From: an uncultured Chryseobacterium sp.
GTDB lineage: Bacteria > Bacteroidota > Bacteroidia > Flavobacteriales > Weeksellaceae
Direction: 5' to 3'
DNA length: 64,000 bases
Assembly (NCBI GenBank): GCA_913775525.1
Contig: CAJYLH010000037.1
Span: 62,001 to 126,000, forward strand
The position numbers were made by a program, and so were the translations under genes. The notes beneath the pieces are model-generated. The model had not been told where the DNA came from and made no database searches. It saw nothing but the letters and a program-made list of their open reading frames with translations. Positions within the stretch are counted from its first letter, which is position 1. Each line of letters begins with the position of its first letter. This document shows, in pieces, positions 41,086 to 51,100 of the stretch.

Positions 41086-42816
41086 TTATTTCAGCTCAAA
41101 ATAATTCAGGTTGAGTCCGTTGTTCTCAAAAACAATCCTGATCTTATTTTCTCCTTTCTTCAGATGGATACTCTTTACGGTAAAGCTTTTCCATTTTTCG
41201 TTGCCTCCTGTTGGTGGCAGAGAAACAGAGGCCAGCTTATTTCCGGTGCTGTCTTCAATCCTGATTTTTGCATTATTTGGCGATGCATAACGGATTTCAG
41301 CCGTATAATTTCTATCGGATGCAGACTGAATGGTATACTGCATCCATTCACCGGTCTCCGTTTTGCCTACATAATACCGGTTGGTTATCTGATCATGGCA
41401 GGAATAAATATCCACACCATCGTTCCTCATCTGGTTTCCTGAGTTCCATTCCGATCTTTTGGCAGGATCGCTCACCCAGAGGTTAATATAGTCCTTGTCC
41501 AGGTAGGCAGAACCCATTCTTCCAAGGTCATATTCTGATGCGAAAATCCTTCCGGGAGCCTGATGGTTTGTAAACGGCAGGGTAGAGGCATCTGTAGTCT
41601 GCCTGAACATCGCATCAATCACATCTTTTTTAATTTCCACGCGTTCGAATTGGTAGCCTTCTGCAATGTCCATCAGTGCTTTGGTGGCAAATTCCCTTGA
41701 CGGTTTTTTACCCCCGTTCTTCCAGTAATCAAGAAGTGTCTGATATTCAGGCGTCATTTTTACATTGGTGATGCCGGCAATATTATCAATCTTTTTCATA
41801 GGCCAGAACGCATAGCCGATATTGTGTTGATCCAGCAACTGGATCAGTTCCGTAAACCAGACATTGGAATTTTCACCGGTTTCTCCCAGCCAGATCGGTG
41901 CATTATGCTTATTTCTGAGGTCGAGCGCAAACTTAAGCGTTGCATCGTCATTGTTATTCCAGTATTTATGGAAGCTGAATACCATATTGTTGTCCCATAG
42001 CTGGGGAAGCCCGTTATAATTATTTCCCCATCCGTTCCCTTCAATGATGATGATGTGTTTTTTATCAGCTTCACGAATGGCTTGTGTGATTTCCTTCTGA
42101 AGTTTCCAGAGCGGTGCATTGGACATTTCATCTGTTCCGTTCGGGTTTTTGCCCGTAAAATTAATATTCGGCTCGTTAATCAGGTCATAGCCACCGATCC
42201 AGGGTTCATCCTTGTACCTTTCGGCCAGCTTCTTCCACAGCGCTATAGTTTTTCTTTGGTTTTCAGGGCTTTCCCACAGGGACGGTTTGGATTTGTCATT
42301 ATCGGAAATATTGACGTCATTCCCCTGGCCGCCAGGAGCGGCATGAAGGTCCAGGATCAGGTACATCTTATTTTCTGCACACCATTTCAGAAGGTCATCC
42401 GTCATCCTGAAGCCTTCCTCAAGCCAGGTATCCTTGCCTTTTACCAGTTCCTGTTCTATAGGAAACGTGTACAGGTTATAGTGCATAGGCAACCTGATGG
42501 AATTGAATCCTGCCTGCTTTAAAAAGTCGATATCTTTTTTGGTAATGCCATTTTTCAGGTATGCCTGATAGAACTTCTTCATTCCGTCTTCACCGGTAAG
42601 TTCTGCAATTTTTTCTTTGATCTTATATTGTGGGCCTGCAAAATCAGCGGTTTTCAGCATGTAACCTTCCTGGAGCATCCATCCACCAGGCCCTAAGCCC
42701 CTAAGCTGAATATTTTCACCTTTGTCGTTCACAATTTTCTGGCCGCTCGTTTTTAAAAGCTGTGATGTCCCAAATTGAGACAATAATAAAGCGGATAATG
42801 CGATAGCTCTTTTCAT
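41086..42816 (-). CDS. secreted GH5 family glycoside hydrolase with C-terminal carbohydrate-binding-like domain
   Basis: 576 residues. A signal peptide (MKRAIALSALLLSQFGTSQ) is followed by a GH5 TIM barrel (about 25-390): FNSIRLPMHYNLY, LILDLHAAPGGQGND, acid/base Glu215 in YDLINEPN and nucleophile Glu312 in IWLGETGEN. The last ~150 residues (from PFTNHQAPGRIFASEYDLGRMG to the FENNGLNLNYFELK end) resemble a CBM6/35-like beta-sandwich. GH5 enzymes cleave beta-glucans, mannans or related polymers; the specificity is not readable here. It has no T9SS sorting domain. A TATATTTG element lies 58 bp upstream of its start. Confidence 0.92.
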   Translation of the reverse strand: MKRAIALSALLLSQFGTSQLLKTSGQKIVNDKGENIQLRGLGPGGWMLQEGYMLKTADFAGPQYKIKEKIAELTGEDGMKKFYQAYLKNGITKKDIDFLKQAGFNSIRLPMHYNLYTFPIEQELVKGKDTWLEEGFRMTDDLLKWCAENKMYLILDLHAAPGGQGNDVNISDNDKSKPSLWESPENQRKTIALWKKLAERYKDEPWIGGYDLINEPNINFTGKNPNGTDEMSNAPLWKLQKEITQAIREADKKHIIIIEGNGWGNNYNGLPQLWDNNMVFSFHKYWNNNDDATLKFALDLRNKHNAPIWLGETGENSNVWFTELIQLLDQHNIGYAFWPMKKIDNIAGITNVKMTPEYQTLLDYWKNGGKKPSREFATKALMDIAEGYQFERVEIKKDVIDAMFRQTTDASTLPFTNHQAPGRIFASEYDLGRMGSAYLDKDYINLWVSDPAKRSEWNSGNQMRNDGVDIYSCHDQITNRYYVGKTETGEWMQYTIQSASDRNYTAEIRYASPNNAKIRIEDSTGNKLASVSLPPTGGNEKWKSFTVKSIHLKKGENKIRIVFENNGLNLNYFELK

Positions 42817-42873
42817 AATGGTTTGATTATTTAATATGAGGAGATTTGTTTAAAGAAATTTAATTATTGCAGA

Positions 42874-42881
42874 CAAATATA
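42874..42881 (-). promoter_or_regulatory. -7 promoter element of the GH5 gene
   Basis: Minus strand TATATTTG, exact TAnnTTTG match, ending 58 bp before the GH5 start codon. No clear -33. Confidence 0.45.
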
Positions 42882-43101
42882 TTTAAAAATTATTCATCAC
42901 CTGATCATTTTAATCAGAAAATCAATGTAAGTGGTAGAATATATATTTTATACTGCATTAAATTGGTTCAATTGCTGTTTTGAGATATATAATTTACTAT
43001 TTTCTGATCTATACTCCTGATTTACTGCAAAAAAAATATATATAAATGATAATTGTTTATATATTTACGCGCTGAAAATGCACTGCAAAAACTGAATAAG
43101 A

Positions 43102-43662
43102 ATGAAAAATGAATTCTCTGATCAGCTGATCCGAATGGCAGCCTGTGATCAATCAGTACGGGAACGACTCCTGAAAGAGAATGCACTACGAGGAGGCTAC
43201 CATCCGGAAATGGAAAGCGTTCACCGCGAAAATACTGGCAGATTAAAAGCAATCATTGCTGAAATCGGATTTCCTACCATCTCAAAAGTTGGAGAAGAGG
43301 CCGCTGACGCCGCATGGCTGATTGTTCAGCATTCCATCGGAGACCCGGATTTTATGAAAGATTCATACCGGGAAATGCTGGACAGCCGGATGGACATTAA
43401 TCCCGCCAATCTGGCTTTTCTGTTTGACCGCATTCAGTATTTTCAGGGGGAACCTCAGAAATACGGTACGCAGCTCAACGCAGATGGAAGCATCTATCCG
43501 GTTGTGGATAAAGATCAGCTCAATACTTTAAGACTGGAAAATAACCTTCCGGCTTTACCGCAGGACAGGGTCGCTGATATCCTCCCGGCAGATCAGATAG
43601 AACAGCTGGAAAATCAAAATCCGGATTATATACTCTGGAGAAAGGATGCTGGCTGGAAATAA
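43102..43662 (+). CDS. DUF6624 domain protein
   Basis: 186 residues, no signal peptide. The phrases KVGEEAADAAWLIVQHSIGDPDFMKDSYREML, NLAFLFDRIQYFQGEPQKYGTQLN and the Asp/Arg-rich end fit the DUF6624 family as I remember it. Function is unknown, though the conserved His and the YGTQ motif suggest an enzyme. The Crp/Fnr regulator gene begins 14 bp downstream and a VOC gene follows. Confidence 0.8.
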   Translation: MKNEFSDQLIRMAACDQSVRERLLKENALRGGYHPEMESVHRENTGRLKAIIAEIGFPTISKVGEEAADAAWLIVQHSIGDPDFMKDSYREMLDSRMDINPANLAFLFDRIQYFQGEPQKYGTQLNADGSIYPVVDKDQLNTLRLENNLPALPQDRVADILPADQIEQLENQNPDYILWRKDAGWK

Positions 43663-43676
43663 TCTAATCTTCTGAT

Positions 43677-44222
43677 ATGCTGGAACAATTCGGATCTTTT
43701 TCAGAAGCTGAGGCCCAGCTTTTCCATACGATGCTCATAAAGAAATCTGTGAAAAAAAATGAAATGCTGGTAATGCATGGTGAAATTTCAAAGTCCATAT
43801 TCTTTGTCAGAAAAGGCTCCTTCTACCAGTCTTACTTCAGTGAAGATTGTGAACAGGCCATGATTACGGATCTGTATACGGAAAATGAATGGCTTTTTAA
43901 TGCGGACAGCCTGATCAACCAGACCCCTTCAAGATCAGACATTACCTGTTTTGCTGATGCTGAGGTTGCTGAACTGACGCTGGAAAAACTGCATCAGCTG
44001 ATTGCTTTTTCCCCCAATTTTCTGTTGCTGAATAAAATATTTAATGCATTAAGTTCTAAAATAGGTTTTTACGACGAAAATATGAACCCTGCCAGGAAGT
44101 ATAATTATATACTTTCTTCAAGACCTCAGCTGTTACAGGCATTTCCCTTGTCTATGATCGCTTCTTATCTTAAAATAAGGCCTGAAACATTGAGCAGGGT
44201 AAGGGCAAACATCAGTATTTGA
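43677..44222 (+). CDS. Crp/Fnr family transcriptional regulator
   Basis: 181 residues. A cNMP-binding-like beta-roll (about 1-115: LLVMHGEISKSIFFVRKGSFYQSYF) is followed by a helix and a shortened C-terminal HTH (about 150-181, FPLSMIASYLKIRPETLSRVR). The cysteines for an Fe-S cluster are absent and the ligand pocket is degenerate, as in many Bacteroidota Crp-like proteins that act without cAMP. The regulon is unknown; the flanking DUF6624 and VOC genes may belong to it. Confidence 0.9.
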   Translation: MLEQFGSFSEAEAQLFHTMLIKKSVKKNEMLVMHGEISKSIFFVRKGSFYQSYFSEDCEQAMITDLYTENEWLFNADSLINQTPSRSDITCFADAEVAELTLEKLHQLIAFSPNFLLLNKIFNALSSKIGFYDENMNPARKYNYILSSRPQLLQAFPLSMIASYLKIRPETLSRVRANISI

Positions 44223-44274
44223 TTTCAGTCAAGTGACGGTATGGCAAATTATGGTGATATTTGATCAAAAAAAT

Positions 44275-44631
44275 ATGATCGAAAGTATAATCCCAAAACT
44301 GCCGATGCGTCAGAAGGCAATTACAGAAAAGTTCTATACTGACTTAGGGTTTGAAACCTCACAGGGCGGATTCCCGCATTACCTGATGATGAAAAACGGA
44401 ACTGTAGAAATTCATTTCTTTGAATTTAAGGATCTTGTTCCGGAACAGAATTACGGTCAGATTTATCTCCGCTGTTCCGGTTTGGAAAAGCTCTATACCC
44501 TTTATATGGAGCGTGGAATTAAAATTCATCCGGCAGGAAGCCTAAGCAGTAAACCATGGGGACAGAAAGAATTTTCCATCCTTGACCCTGATAATAATCT
44601 GATTACATTAGGTGAGGCGACAGATTTTTAA
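44275..44631 (+). CDS. VOC family protein (bleomycin resistance protein-like)
   Basis: 118 residues from the ATG at 44275; a GTG at 44233 would add 14 residues that are not family-like. MIESIIPKLPMRQKAITEKFYTDLGFET, then MMKNGTVEIHFFEFKDLVPEQN and the ending QKEFSILDPDNNLITLGEA form the paired beta-alpha-beta-beta-beta modules of the vicinal oxygen chelate fold, in the bleomycin-binding subgroup. Members bind hydrophobic antibiotics or act as metal-dependent enzymes. Binding of bleomycin by this protein is not shown. It is in line with DUF6624 and Crp. Confidence 0.88.
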   Translation: MIESIIPKLPMRQKAITEKFYTDLGFETSQGGFPHYLMMKNGTVEIHFFEFKDLVPEQNYGQIYLRCSGLEKLYTLYMERGIKIHPAGSLSSKPWGQKEFSILDPDNNLITLGEATDF

Positions 44632-44664
44632 TGCGGATAAAGCACAAGGTTCAATATCAACCAC

Positions 44665-44687
44665 AAACCCTCCGGTCAGGAGGGTTT
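44665..44687. terminator. weak hairpin after the VOC gene
   Basis: Nine-bp perfect arms (44665-44673 and 44679-44687) around a 5-nt loop, followed by only a short T-run. It lies between the converging VOC and Gfo/Idh genes. Confidence 0.55.
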
Positions 44688-44730
44688 AATGTATATTTAG
44701 GATCTGTTAAAGATGATCAATGTAATACTC

Positions 44731-45705
44731 CTATTTTGAGGATGGAGAAATAAGTTTCATGATTTCCAGCGCAACTTTCAGGGCTTCGGTACCGTCTTCC
44801 AGCGAAACTTCCACATTTTTGTTATTGACGATGGCATCAGCGAAAGAATTCAGTTCGTCCAGAATCGCGTTGTTGGCCTGGATGTTTGGGTATTCAAATA
44901 AAATCTGGTTTTTCTCGCCGTCTGAATTTTCGATGATCATATCAAATGGAGTAGGCTGTTCCGGAGCCTCTTTCATACGGATTACTTCTGCTTTCTTCTC
45001 CAGGAAATCTACGGAAATATAGGCGTCTTTCTGGAAGAAGCGGCTTTTCCTCATGGCCTTCATGGATATTCTGGATGTGGTAAGGTTGGCTACGCATCCG
45101 TTTTCAAATTCAATTCTCGCATTGGCTATATCCGGGGTCTTGCTTACAACGCAAACGCCACTGGCATGAATGCTCTTTACCTTTGATTTTACAAGGCTCA
45201 GCAGGATATCCAGGTCATGGATCATCAGGTCGAGTACCACAGAAACATCTGTTCCGCGCGGATTAAATTCTGCCAGACGGTGGATTTCTATGAACATCGG
45301 ATCCTTAATGTATTCTTTTGTCGCCATGAATGCAGGGTTATACCGCTCTACATGGCCTACCTGTGCCTTAATGCCGTTTTCATGGCACATCCTGAGGATT
45401 TCTTCTGCTTCCTGCAGGGTTTGTGTTACTGGTTTTTCGATAAAGAAATGAAGCCCCTTACGGATGGCCTGTAAAGCATAGTCGTAATGATAAATAGTAG
45501 GGGTTACGATGTCCAGCATATCGATCTGGTCCAGAAGATCATCAAAATGCTCAAAATACCGGTATCCGAATTCAGCTTCCAGCTTCCTGCCGTTTTCGGC
45601 ATCTTTGTCGTGAAACCCAACCAGTTCATATTGTTCCGACTGGTTCAGAAGCCGTAAATGTATTTTGCCCAGGTGTCCGGCACCTACCAAACCTGCTTTT
45701 AACAT
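44731..45705 (-). CDS. Gfo/Idh/MocA family oxidoreductase
   Basis: 324 residues. An N-terminal Rossmann domain (KAGLVGAGHLGKIHLRLL, GxGxxG at residues 7-12) is followed by the EKPVTQTLQEAEEIL motif with the catalytic-type Lys near residue 95 and a C-terminal alpha/beta domain (VGHVERYNPAF; LDLMIHDLDILLSLV). These enzymes oxidise or reduce sugars or sugar nucleotides with NAD(P); the HVERYNP and MIHDLDI phrases recall sugar-nucleotide dehydrogenases for surface polysaccharide. The substrate is not proven. It is divergent from pcm across 131 bp. Confidence 0.9.
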   Translation of the reverse strand: MLKAGLVGAGHLGKIHLRLLNQSEQYELVGFHDKDAENGRKLEAEFGYRYFEHFDDLLDQIDMLDIVTPTIYHYDYALQAIRKGLHFFIEKPVTQTLQEAEEILRMCHENGIKAQVGHVERYNPAFMATKEYIKDPMFIEIHRLAEFNPRGTDVSVVLDLMIHDLDILLSLVKSKVKSIHASGVCVVSKTPDIANARIEFENGCVANLTTSRISMKAMRKSRFFQKDAYISVDFLEKKAEVIRMKEAPEQPTPFDMIIENSDGEKNQILFEYPNIQANNAILDELNSFADAIVNNKNVEVSLEDGTEALKVALEIMKLISPSSK

Positions 45706-45772
45706 AGTCCTTTAAAATTTCGGTAAAGATAATCATTTTATAAATCCGGAGAGCAGTACAAGGCTTTTAAGG

Positions 45773-45803
45773 TTGATCCGTACCGATTGTTTTACTACTT
45801 TTG
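45773..45803 (+). promoter_or_regulatory. pcm promoter (TTG-N20-TACTTTTG)
   Basis: TTG at 45773-45775, a 20-bp spacer and TACTTTTG at 45796-45803 fully match the Bacteroidota consensus. The -7 element includes part of the upstream TTG codon at 45801, so the ATG at 45837 must be the true start. Confidence 0.8.
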
Positions 45804-45836
45804 TGCCTTACTATTGTGATTCCAAACTATGACCCC

Positions 45837-46490
45837 ATGATGCATGATTCGTTTGTCCATAAAGGAAAAAGAAAGATTTTGGTTGACTATCTCCGGCATA
45901 GGATCGGAATTTCCGATGAAAACGTGCTTTCAGCCATGAATGACGTTCCCCGGCACCTGTTCATTGAAAGTATCTTTGAAGATTATGCTTATGAAGACCG
46001 TGCATTCCCTATTCTGGCCCATCAGACCATTTCCCATCCCTCAACCGTAGCGGAGCAGACGGAGCTCCTGCAGGTGAAGTCCGGTGAGAAAATCCTGGAA
46101 ATCGGGACAGGCTGCGGGTACCAGACTGCCGTTCTTCTGGCTATGAAAGCTCAGGTATATACTGTGGAGAGACAGAAAGACCTGTTTGATTTTTCAAAGA
46201 AAAAACTGAGGGAACTAGGAATGTACCCGAAATTCCAGAGTTTTGGGGATGGCTTTGCAGGGCTCCCGACTTTTGCCCCGTTTGACAAGATTATTGTTAC
46301 CTGTGGTGCGTCCGTTCTTCCTACCGAATTGCTGAAACAGCTCAAAGTGGGCGGCACCATGGTCATTCCGTTAGGTCCTACCGATGAACAGGTGCTATAC
46401 CGCTTTACCAAAGTGTCGCAGACCGAGTTTGAAAAAGAAGAGTTCGGGGCATACAAATTTGTGCCTATGCTTGGTAATACCAATCAGTAA
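45837..46490 (+). CDS. pcm: protein-L-isoaspartate(D-aspartate) O-methyltransferase
   Basis: 217 residues from the ATG at 45837 (a second ATG follows directly). PIMT methylates isoaspartyl residues in aged proteins with SAM, starting their repair. Motifs: MNDVPRHLFIESIFEDYAYEDRAFPILAHQTISHPSTVA, the SAM loop LEIGTGCGYQTAVLLAM, and DKIIVTCGASVLPTELLKQLKVGGTMVIPLG. The start is set by the promoter, which overlaps an earlier TTG in frame. It ends at a strong terminator. Confidence 0.96.
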   Translation: MMHDSFVHKGKRKILVDYLRHRIGISDENVLSAMNDVPRHLFIESIFEDYAYEDRAFPILAHQTISHPSTVAEQTELLQVKSGEKILEIGTGCGYQTAVLLAMKAQVYTVERQKDLFDFSKKKLRELGMYPKFQSFGDGFAGLPTFAPFDKIIVTCGASVLPTELLKQLKVGGTMVIPLGPTDEQVLYRFTKVSQTEFEKEEFGAYKFVPMLGNTNQ

Positions 46491-46506
46491 TTATCATTTT
46501 ACATAA

Positions 46507-46548
46507 AAAACAGATCAGGACTTAAATTTTTAAGTCCTGATCTGTTTT
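46507..46548 (+). terminator. pcm terminator
   Basis: Eighteen-bp perfect arms (46507-46524 and 46531-46548) around a 6-nt loop, ending in T4. Confidence 0.85.
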
Positions 46549-46680
46549 AGCTGGTGATGAACGGCTTTCAGGAAAAAAATCCAGAGAATTTATTTATAAA
46601 TTGTACCAGAGCAGATATCTTGGGTCATAGTTTGCTTATACTATTTTTTCAGGTTCATCCTGATGATAAAAAATACCATA

Positions 46681-47661
46681 ATGAAAGTATTCATCACTAA
46701 AAAAATTCCTGAAATAGGGATGAAGATGCTGGAAGAGGCGGGGATGGAAATCATTCTTCCGGAAAATCGAGATCTTACCCGTCATGAATGGCTGGAATAT
46801 TGCCGCGAAGCGGATGCCGTTCTGAATGTCGGTAGCGGGTTCCGGTATGACAGGGCTTTCTTTGAGCGTTGCCCGAATGTTCAGGCTATTGCTTTGTATT
46901 CTGTGGGCTTTGACCATGTGGATGTGTGGGAAGCGAACCGCAAAAATGTTCCGGTAGGAAATACGCCTGATGTACTGAGCAGGGCTACTTCGGATGTCGC
47001 CTTTTTACTTATGCAGTCTGTTGCAAGGAGGGCCAGCTATAATTTTGAGAAAGTAAGGGCGGGTAACTGGACAGATTTCGATCCCATGCATGCTCTGGGA
47101 CAGGAATTATATGGTAAAACCCTTGGGGTTTTCGGGCTGGGCAGGATCGGCTTTGAGATGGCACTTAAAGCACAGCGGGCTTTTGATATGAAGATCGTTT
47201 ATCATAACCGTCACCGCAATGAAAAGTCAGAGAAGCTTCTTGATGCCCATTATGTCTCTTTCGATGAGCTGGTTGAAGTTTCGGATGTGCTTAGTATCCA
47301 TGCTAATTTTAATCCTGATCACAAAGGTATTTTCAATCATTCCGTCTTTGAAAGAATGAAGCCCGGATCAATATTCATCAATACGGCGCGGGGAGGATTT
47401 CATCAGCAGGAAGACCTGTATGAAGCCCTGGTTTCAGGACAGATCTGGGGGGCGGGCCTTGATGTTACCGATCCTGAACCTATGGTACCGGATGATCCTT
47501 TGCTGCAGCACTCAAGAGTGTGCGTGCTTCCGCATATTGGCTCAGCTACACGCGAAGCGCGGAATGGCATGGCACGTATTGCCGCCCTGAATATCATTGC
47601 ATATTCGCATGGGGAGATAATGCCGTATTGCGTGAATCCTGAAATTTATTCCCGAAGATAG
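46681..47661 (+). CDS. NAD(P)-dependent D-2-hydroxyacid dehydrogenase
   Basis: 326 residues from the ATG at 46681 (46663 would add six residues). Typical of the glycerate/glyoxylate-hydroxypyruvate dehydrogenase group: MKVFITKKIPEIGMKMLEEAG, ALYSVGFDHVDV, the nucleotide loop GVFGLGRIG, catalytic Arg in INTARGG, Glu in TDPEPM and His in LPHIGSAT. It reduces 2-keto acids or oxidises D-2-hydroxyacids; glycerate/hydroxypyruvate is the likely pair but unproven. Stand-alone gene. Confidence 0.93.
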   Translation: MKVFITKKIPEIGMKMLEEAGMEIILPENRDLTRHEWLEYCREADAVLNVGSGFRYDRAFFERCPNVQAIALYSVGFDHVDVWEANRKNVPVGNTPDVLSRATSDVAFLLMQSVARRASYNFEKVRAGNWTDFDPMHALGQELYGKTLGVFGLGRIGFEMALKAQRAFDMKIVYHNRHRNEKSEKLLDAHYVSFDELVEVSDVLSIHANFNPDHKGIFNHSVFERMKPGSIFINTARGGFHQQEDLYEALVSGQIWGAGLDVTDPEPMVPDDPLLQHSRVCVLPHIGSATREARNGMARIAALNIIAYSHGEIMPYCVNPEIYSRR

Positions 47662-47714
47662 CAGAAGCTTGGAACTATTTTTGATTTTAACAGTATACAC
47701 TAAATAACAATCTT

Positions 47715-48008
47715 ATGATATCAGAAAACAGCCCTGAAGAACAGGAAAGAAAACTAGAGCAGATGGATTACAGTCCGGGAGAAGATATTTTTAATCAGGA
47801 AGAACATATTCCGATTGACGGTGACGGAAATCCTATTCCGGATGAGGTGGCCGATGAGGACGAGATAGACAAAGGACTGGATATCCCCGGTACTGAAGAT
47901 GACGAAGTTGTCGATAACAATGGCCTTGATGATGAGGAAAATGACTACTGGAGCATCAGTGACAATGATGATAACCATGAAGAAGAAAATACAGACTTGA
48001 TCCGTTAA
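47715..48008 (+). CDS. small acidic protein, function unknown
   Basis: 97 residues, very rich in Asp and Glu (for example DEVADEDEIDKGLDIPGTEDDEVV and DDNHEEENTD), with almost no hydrophobic core, so it is probably disordered. A terminator overlaps its stop codon, which supports it as a real gene. It is unlike the acidic protein at 36409-36651, which has an ordered N-terminal part. No family recognised. Confidence 0.75.
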   Translation: MISENSPEEQERKLEQMDYSPGEDIFNQEEHIPIDGDGNPIPDEVADEDEIDKGLDIPGTEDDEVVDNNGLDDEENDYWSISDNDDNHEEENTDLIR

Positions 48009-48034
48009 CCTTACTGAATTCAGTAAGGTTTTTT
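48007..48034 (+). terminator. terminator of the small acidic gene
   Basis: Ten-bp perfect arms (48007-48016 and 48021-48030, aaccttactg/cagtaaggtt) with an aatt loop; the left arm begins inside the stop codon and a T-run follows. Confidence 0.85.
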
Positions 48035-48176
48035 ATATTTCACCATATTGGGTATTTATTTGTGTTTATTTCATTCATATTAATTTATTTTTAAATAGAA
48101 AAAAATAATAATTGAGTATGATTATGAATAATAAAAAATATCTATTTTTATTTCTGTTTAGAGATAGTTTTTATAT

Positions 48177-51100
48177 ATGGTTAGATTTATACATTTTATT
48201 TTAGTGTGTATTGGAATATCGGTATGTGCGCAAACTCAGACCCATGTTAAAGTTAAAGATGCTTCAGGCAATGAAAGTTTTAACGTAACCTGCACCAATA
48301 CGCTCGATTCTAACGGATGCCTGCCACTTCACGTGGAGTATCCAGTTCTTAAGGAAACAACAGGCTACCAGGTAAGCCAGGAAACCTATAATCCAGCAAC
48401 TGCATTCAACCAGGGGACGGCCCTGAATGCCAATTACGATGATGTCTTTGCCAAAAAACTGGATCTGCCTTTCAAATTCTGCTTTTACAATCAGTATTAT
48501 GAATCTCTGGTTGTAGGATCCAACGGTATGATTACTTTTGATCTCAGTCAGTTGGGTCAAATCAATTATCCGAATGTTCAGGGACAGAATCCGAATGTCA
48601 ACCTTCCTAAAAATGCCGTTTTCGGAGTGTATCATGATATGGTATTTTCTGCCTCGGATCCTTCTGAAATTTATTATTCTATTACAGGGACGGCACCGTA
48701 CAGGAAATTTATCATCAGTTTCTATGAAGGAAGAATCGCAGGATGTACTGACCGTTCTTCTTCACAGATTGTCCTTAATGAAACCACCAATGTCATCGAT
48801 GTTTTTGTGGATAAGAAACCACTTCCATGCCCGACAAGGAAATTTGAAAATGCACTGATCGGAATTATCAACAGCAGCGGTACGGAAGGGATCTCGCCGG
48901 CTTCCAGGAATACAGGAAATTGGCAGGCTTCACAGGAAGCATGGAGGTTTACCCCCACCGGAAATGTCATTCAGCCTCAGGTAACATGGACCAATGCTGC
49001 GGGACAGACCGTAGCTACCGGAATCCAGACTACAGTGTGTCCATCTCAGAATGAAATATACACCGCTAATGTAGTGTTCAACAGCTGCGGAAATGGTACA
49101 CTCACCTTAACGGATGATTTTCCGGTGACATTTGATGCAACATACCCAGCTGCAAAAAACTTTACCCAGAATATTTGTGGCAACACTCCGGTCAACGTCA
49201 GCCTGAACAGTTTTCAGCAGAACCTGACTTCCCAGAACCCGGCGAACTTTAATTTCAGCTTTTATACGACTTTGCAGAATGCGCAGACCGGTCAGAACTC
49301 ATTGGCAAATAACTACACGGTCAGTTCAAACACGGTCCTGTATGTGCGGATACAGAATCCTGCCGTCCCGGGCTGTTTCAGGACAGCAGTACTCACCCTG
49401 AATTTCCTGACCAGGAACCTTCTCAAAAACACTGTGGAAATCTGTGATACCAATAATGACGGTACAGAAACAGGATATGACCTTTCCTCTATAGCAGGAG
49501 AACTCTTTCCGCCGGGGACTTCCGGCTATTCCTACCATCTAAGCCAGTCTGATGCACAGAATAATAGCAATGCGGTCACTGCCGCTATCATTACCGCCAA
49601 TACCAATCTTTGGGTGAGGCTTCAGGATGGTTCATGTACGTATATTCTGGGACCTGTCCATTTCCAGTTCAGGCCCGGTGCTAATATTAATACACCGATT
49701 ACCTATCCGTATACGACCTGTGATATCAATGCGGATAATAAGGAGCCTTTTGATTTTGCAGTTAATATCGGACCGTTGATCAGCAGTCAGCAGGGCGTAA
49801 CATTCAGCGCTTACGAGACTTATGCTGCTGCAATTGCAGGCTCAGCACCGGCGCTGGGAAGCATCAAAGAGGGGCAATATCCTGTTTTCATAAGGGTTCA
49901 GACCCCGAACGGGTGTTTTGCCATAGCGCAGGTAAATATGAATGTCACTTTTACGAAAATAGAGGCTAATGAAAAGAATGAATACATCTGTTTCAACGGG
50001 ACCGATGACATCAGTGTTAACCTGAATACCCTTTCAGCCGGTATGCTTATTTCACCGGCAACAGTGCCCGTCACTGAATTTTATGCAGGTTACAATGAAG
50101 CCATGGCCGGGACGACTCCTGTCAGCCCGAACCAGACCATCACCACGAATGGAAATTTTGTTACCCAAACCTATTATGTACGGTTTGAAATTTCAGACCA
50201 GTGTTTTACCGTGAGGCCGATCAATATCAATCTTGTCCATCCTGTTGCCGTACAGTCCAGCTTTACCGTATGCGATATCAACAATAATAATTCTGAAAAT
50301 ATTCAGCTGAACCAGTTTTCTGCAGCCATTATCGGAACACAGAATGCTTCTGCGGTGTTCTACCTCACACAAGGCAATGCCCAGAACGGAACCAATCCTG
50401 TTAATGCCATTACCCTGAACGGTACCCAGCAGGTCTTTGTTAAGGTCACTTCGTACAACTGTTCGCAGGTATATCCGATAACGGTGGGTCTGGTATCGAC
50501 TCCGGCAGTGAACTCACCAGTGACGGTTACGCTCAGCAACATCTGCGACAATAATAATGACGGTACGGAAGTCTACAATCTTACACTGGCTCAGCCACAG
50601 ATATACAGCGGATCTAACGTTACATTTACTTATTACACTTCATATAATCCTTCTACCCAGACTTTTTCGGGTGAAATTACCAATCCTTCTCAATTTCCGG
50701 TGCAGGGAAATGCTACGGTATATGTAAAGGTTAAATTCAACAACAACGAATGTTTTTCTGCCGCCCAGCTGAACATCCAGATGACGTTCCTTCCGCCGGT
50801 AGTGCTGAACAATGCCGTCCTCAGCATCTGTGATGCGAACTTTGACCTGAATGAAACTTTCCAGCTGAATACTGCCACAACACAGCTATTTATAGCTTCA
50901 CAGAATACACAGCCCGTATCCAATATGACCATTACGTACTATAATACGGCTGCTGATGCCAATGCGGGAAGTGCTTCTGCGCAGATTGGCAGTTCGGTTA
51001 CGACCAATGTGTCTACAGTGACGGTCTGGGCAAGGTTCCAGTCCAAAACCACAGGTTGTTACTCTGTAGCATCTATTCAGCTGAATACGTATTTTCCGCC

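Noticed and set aside
45801-45836. TTG start for pcm at 45801
   Set aside because: The codon lies inside the promoter -7 element TACTTTTG, so it would not be in the transcript.
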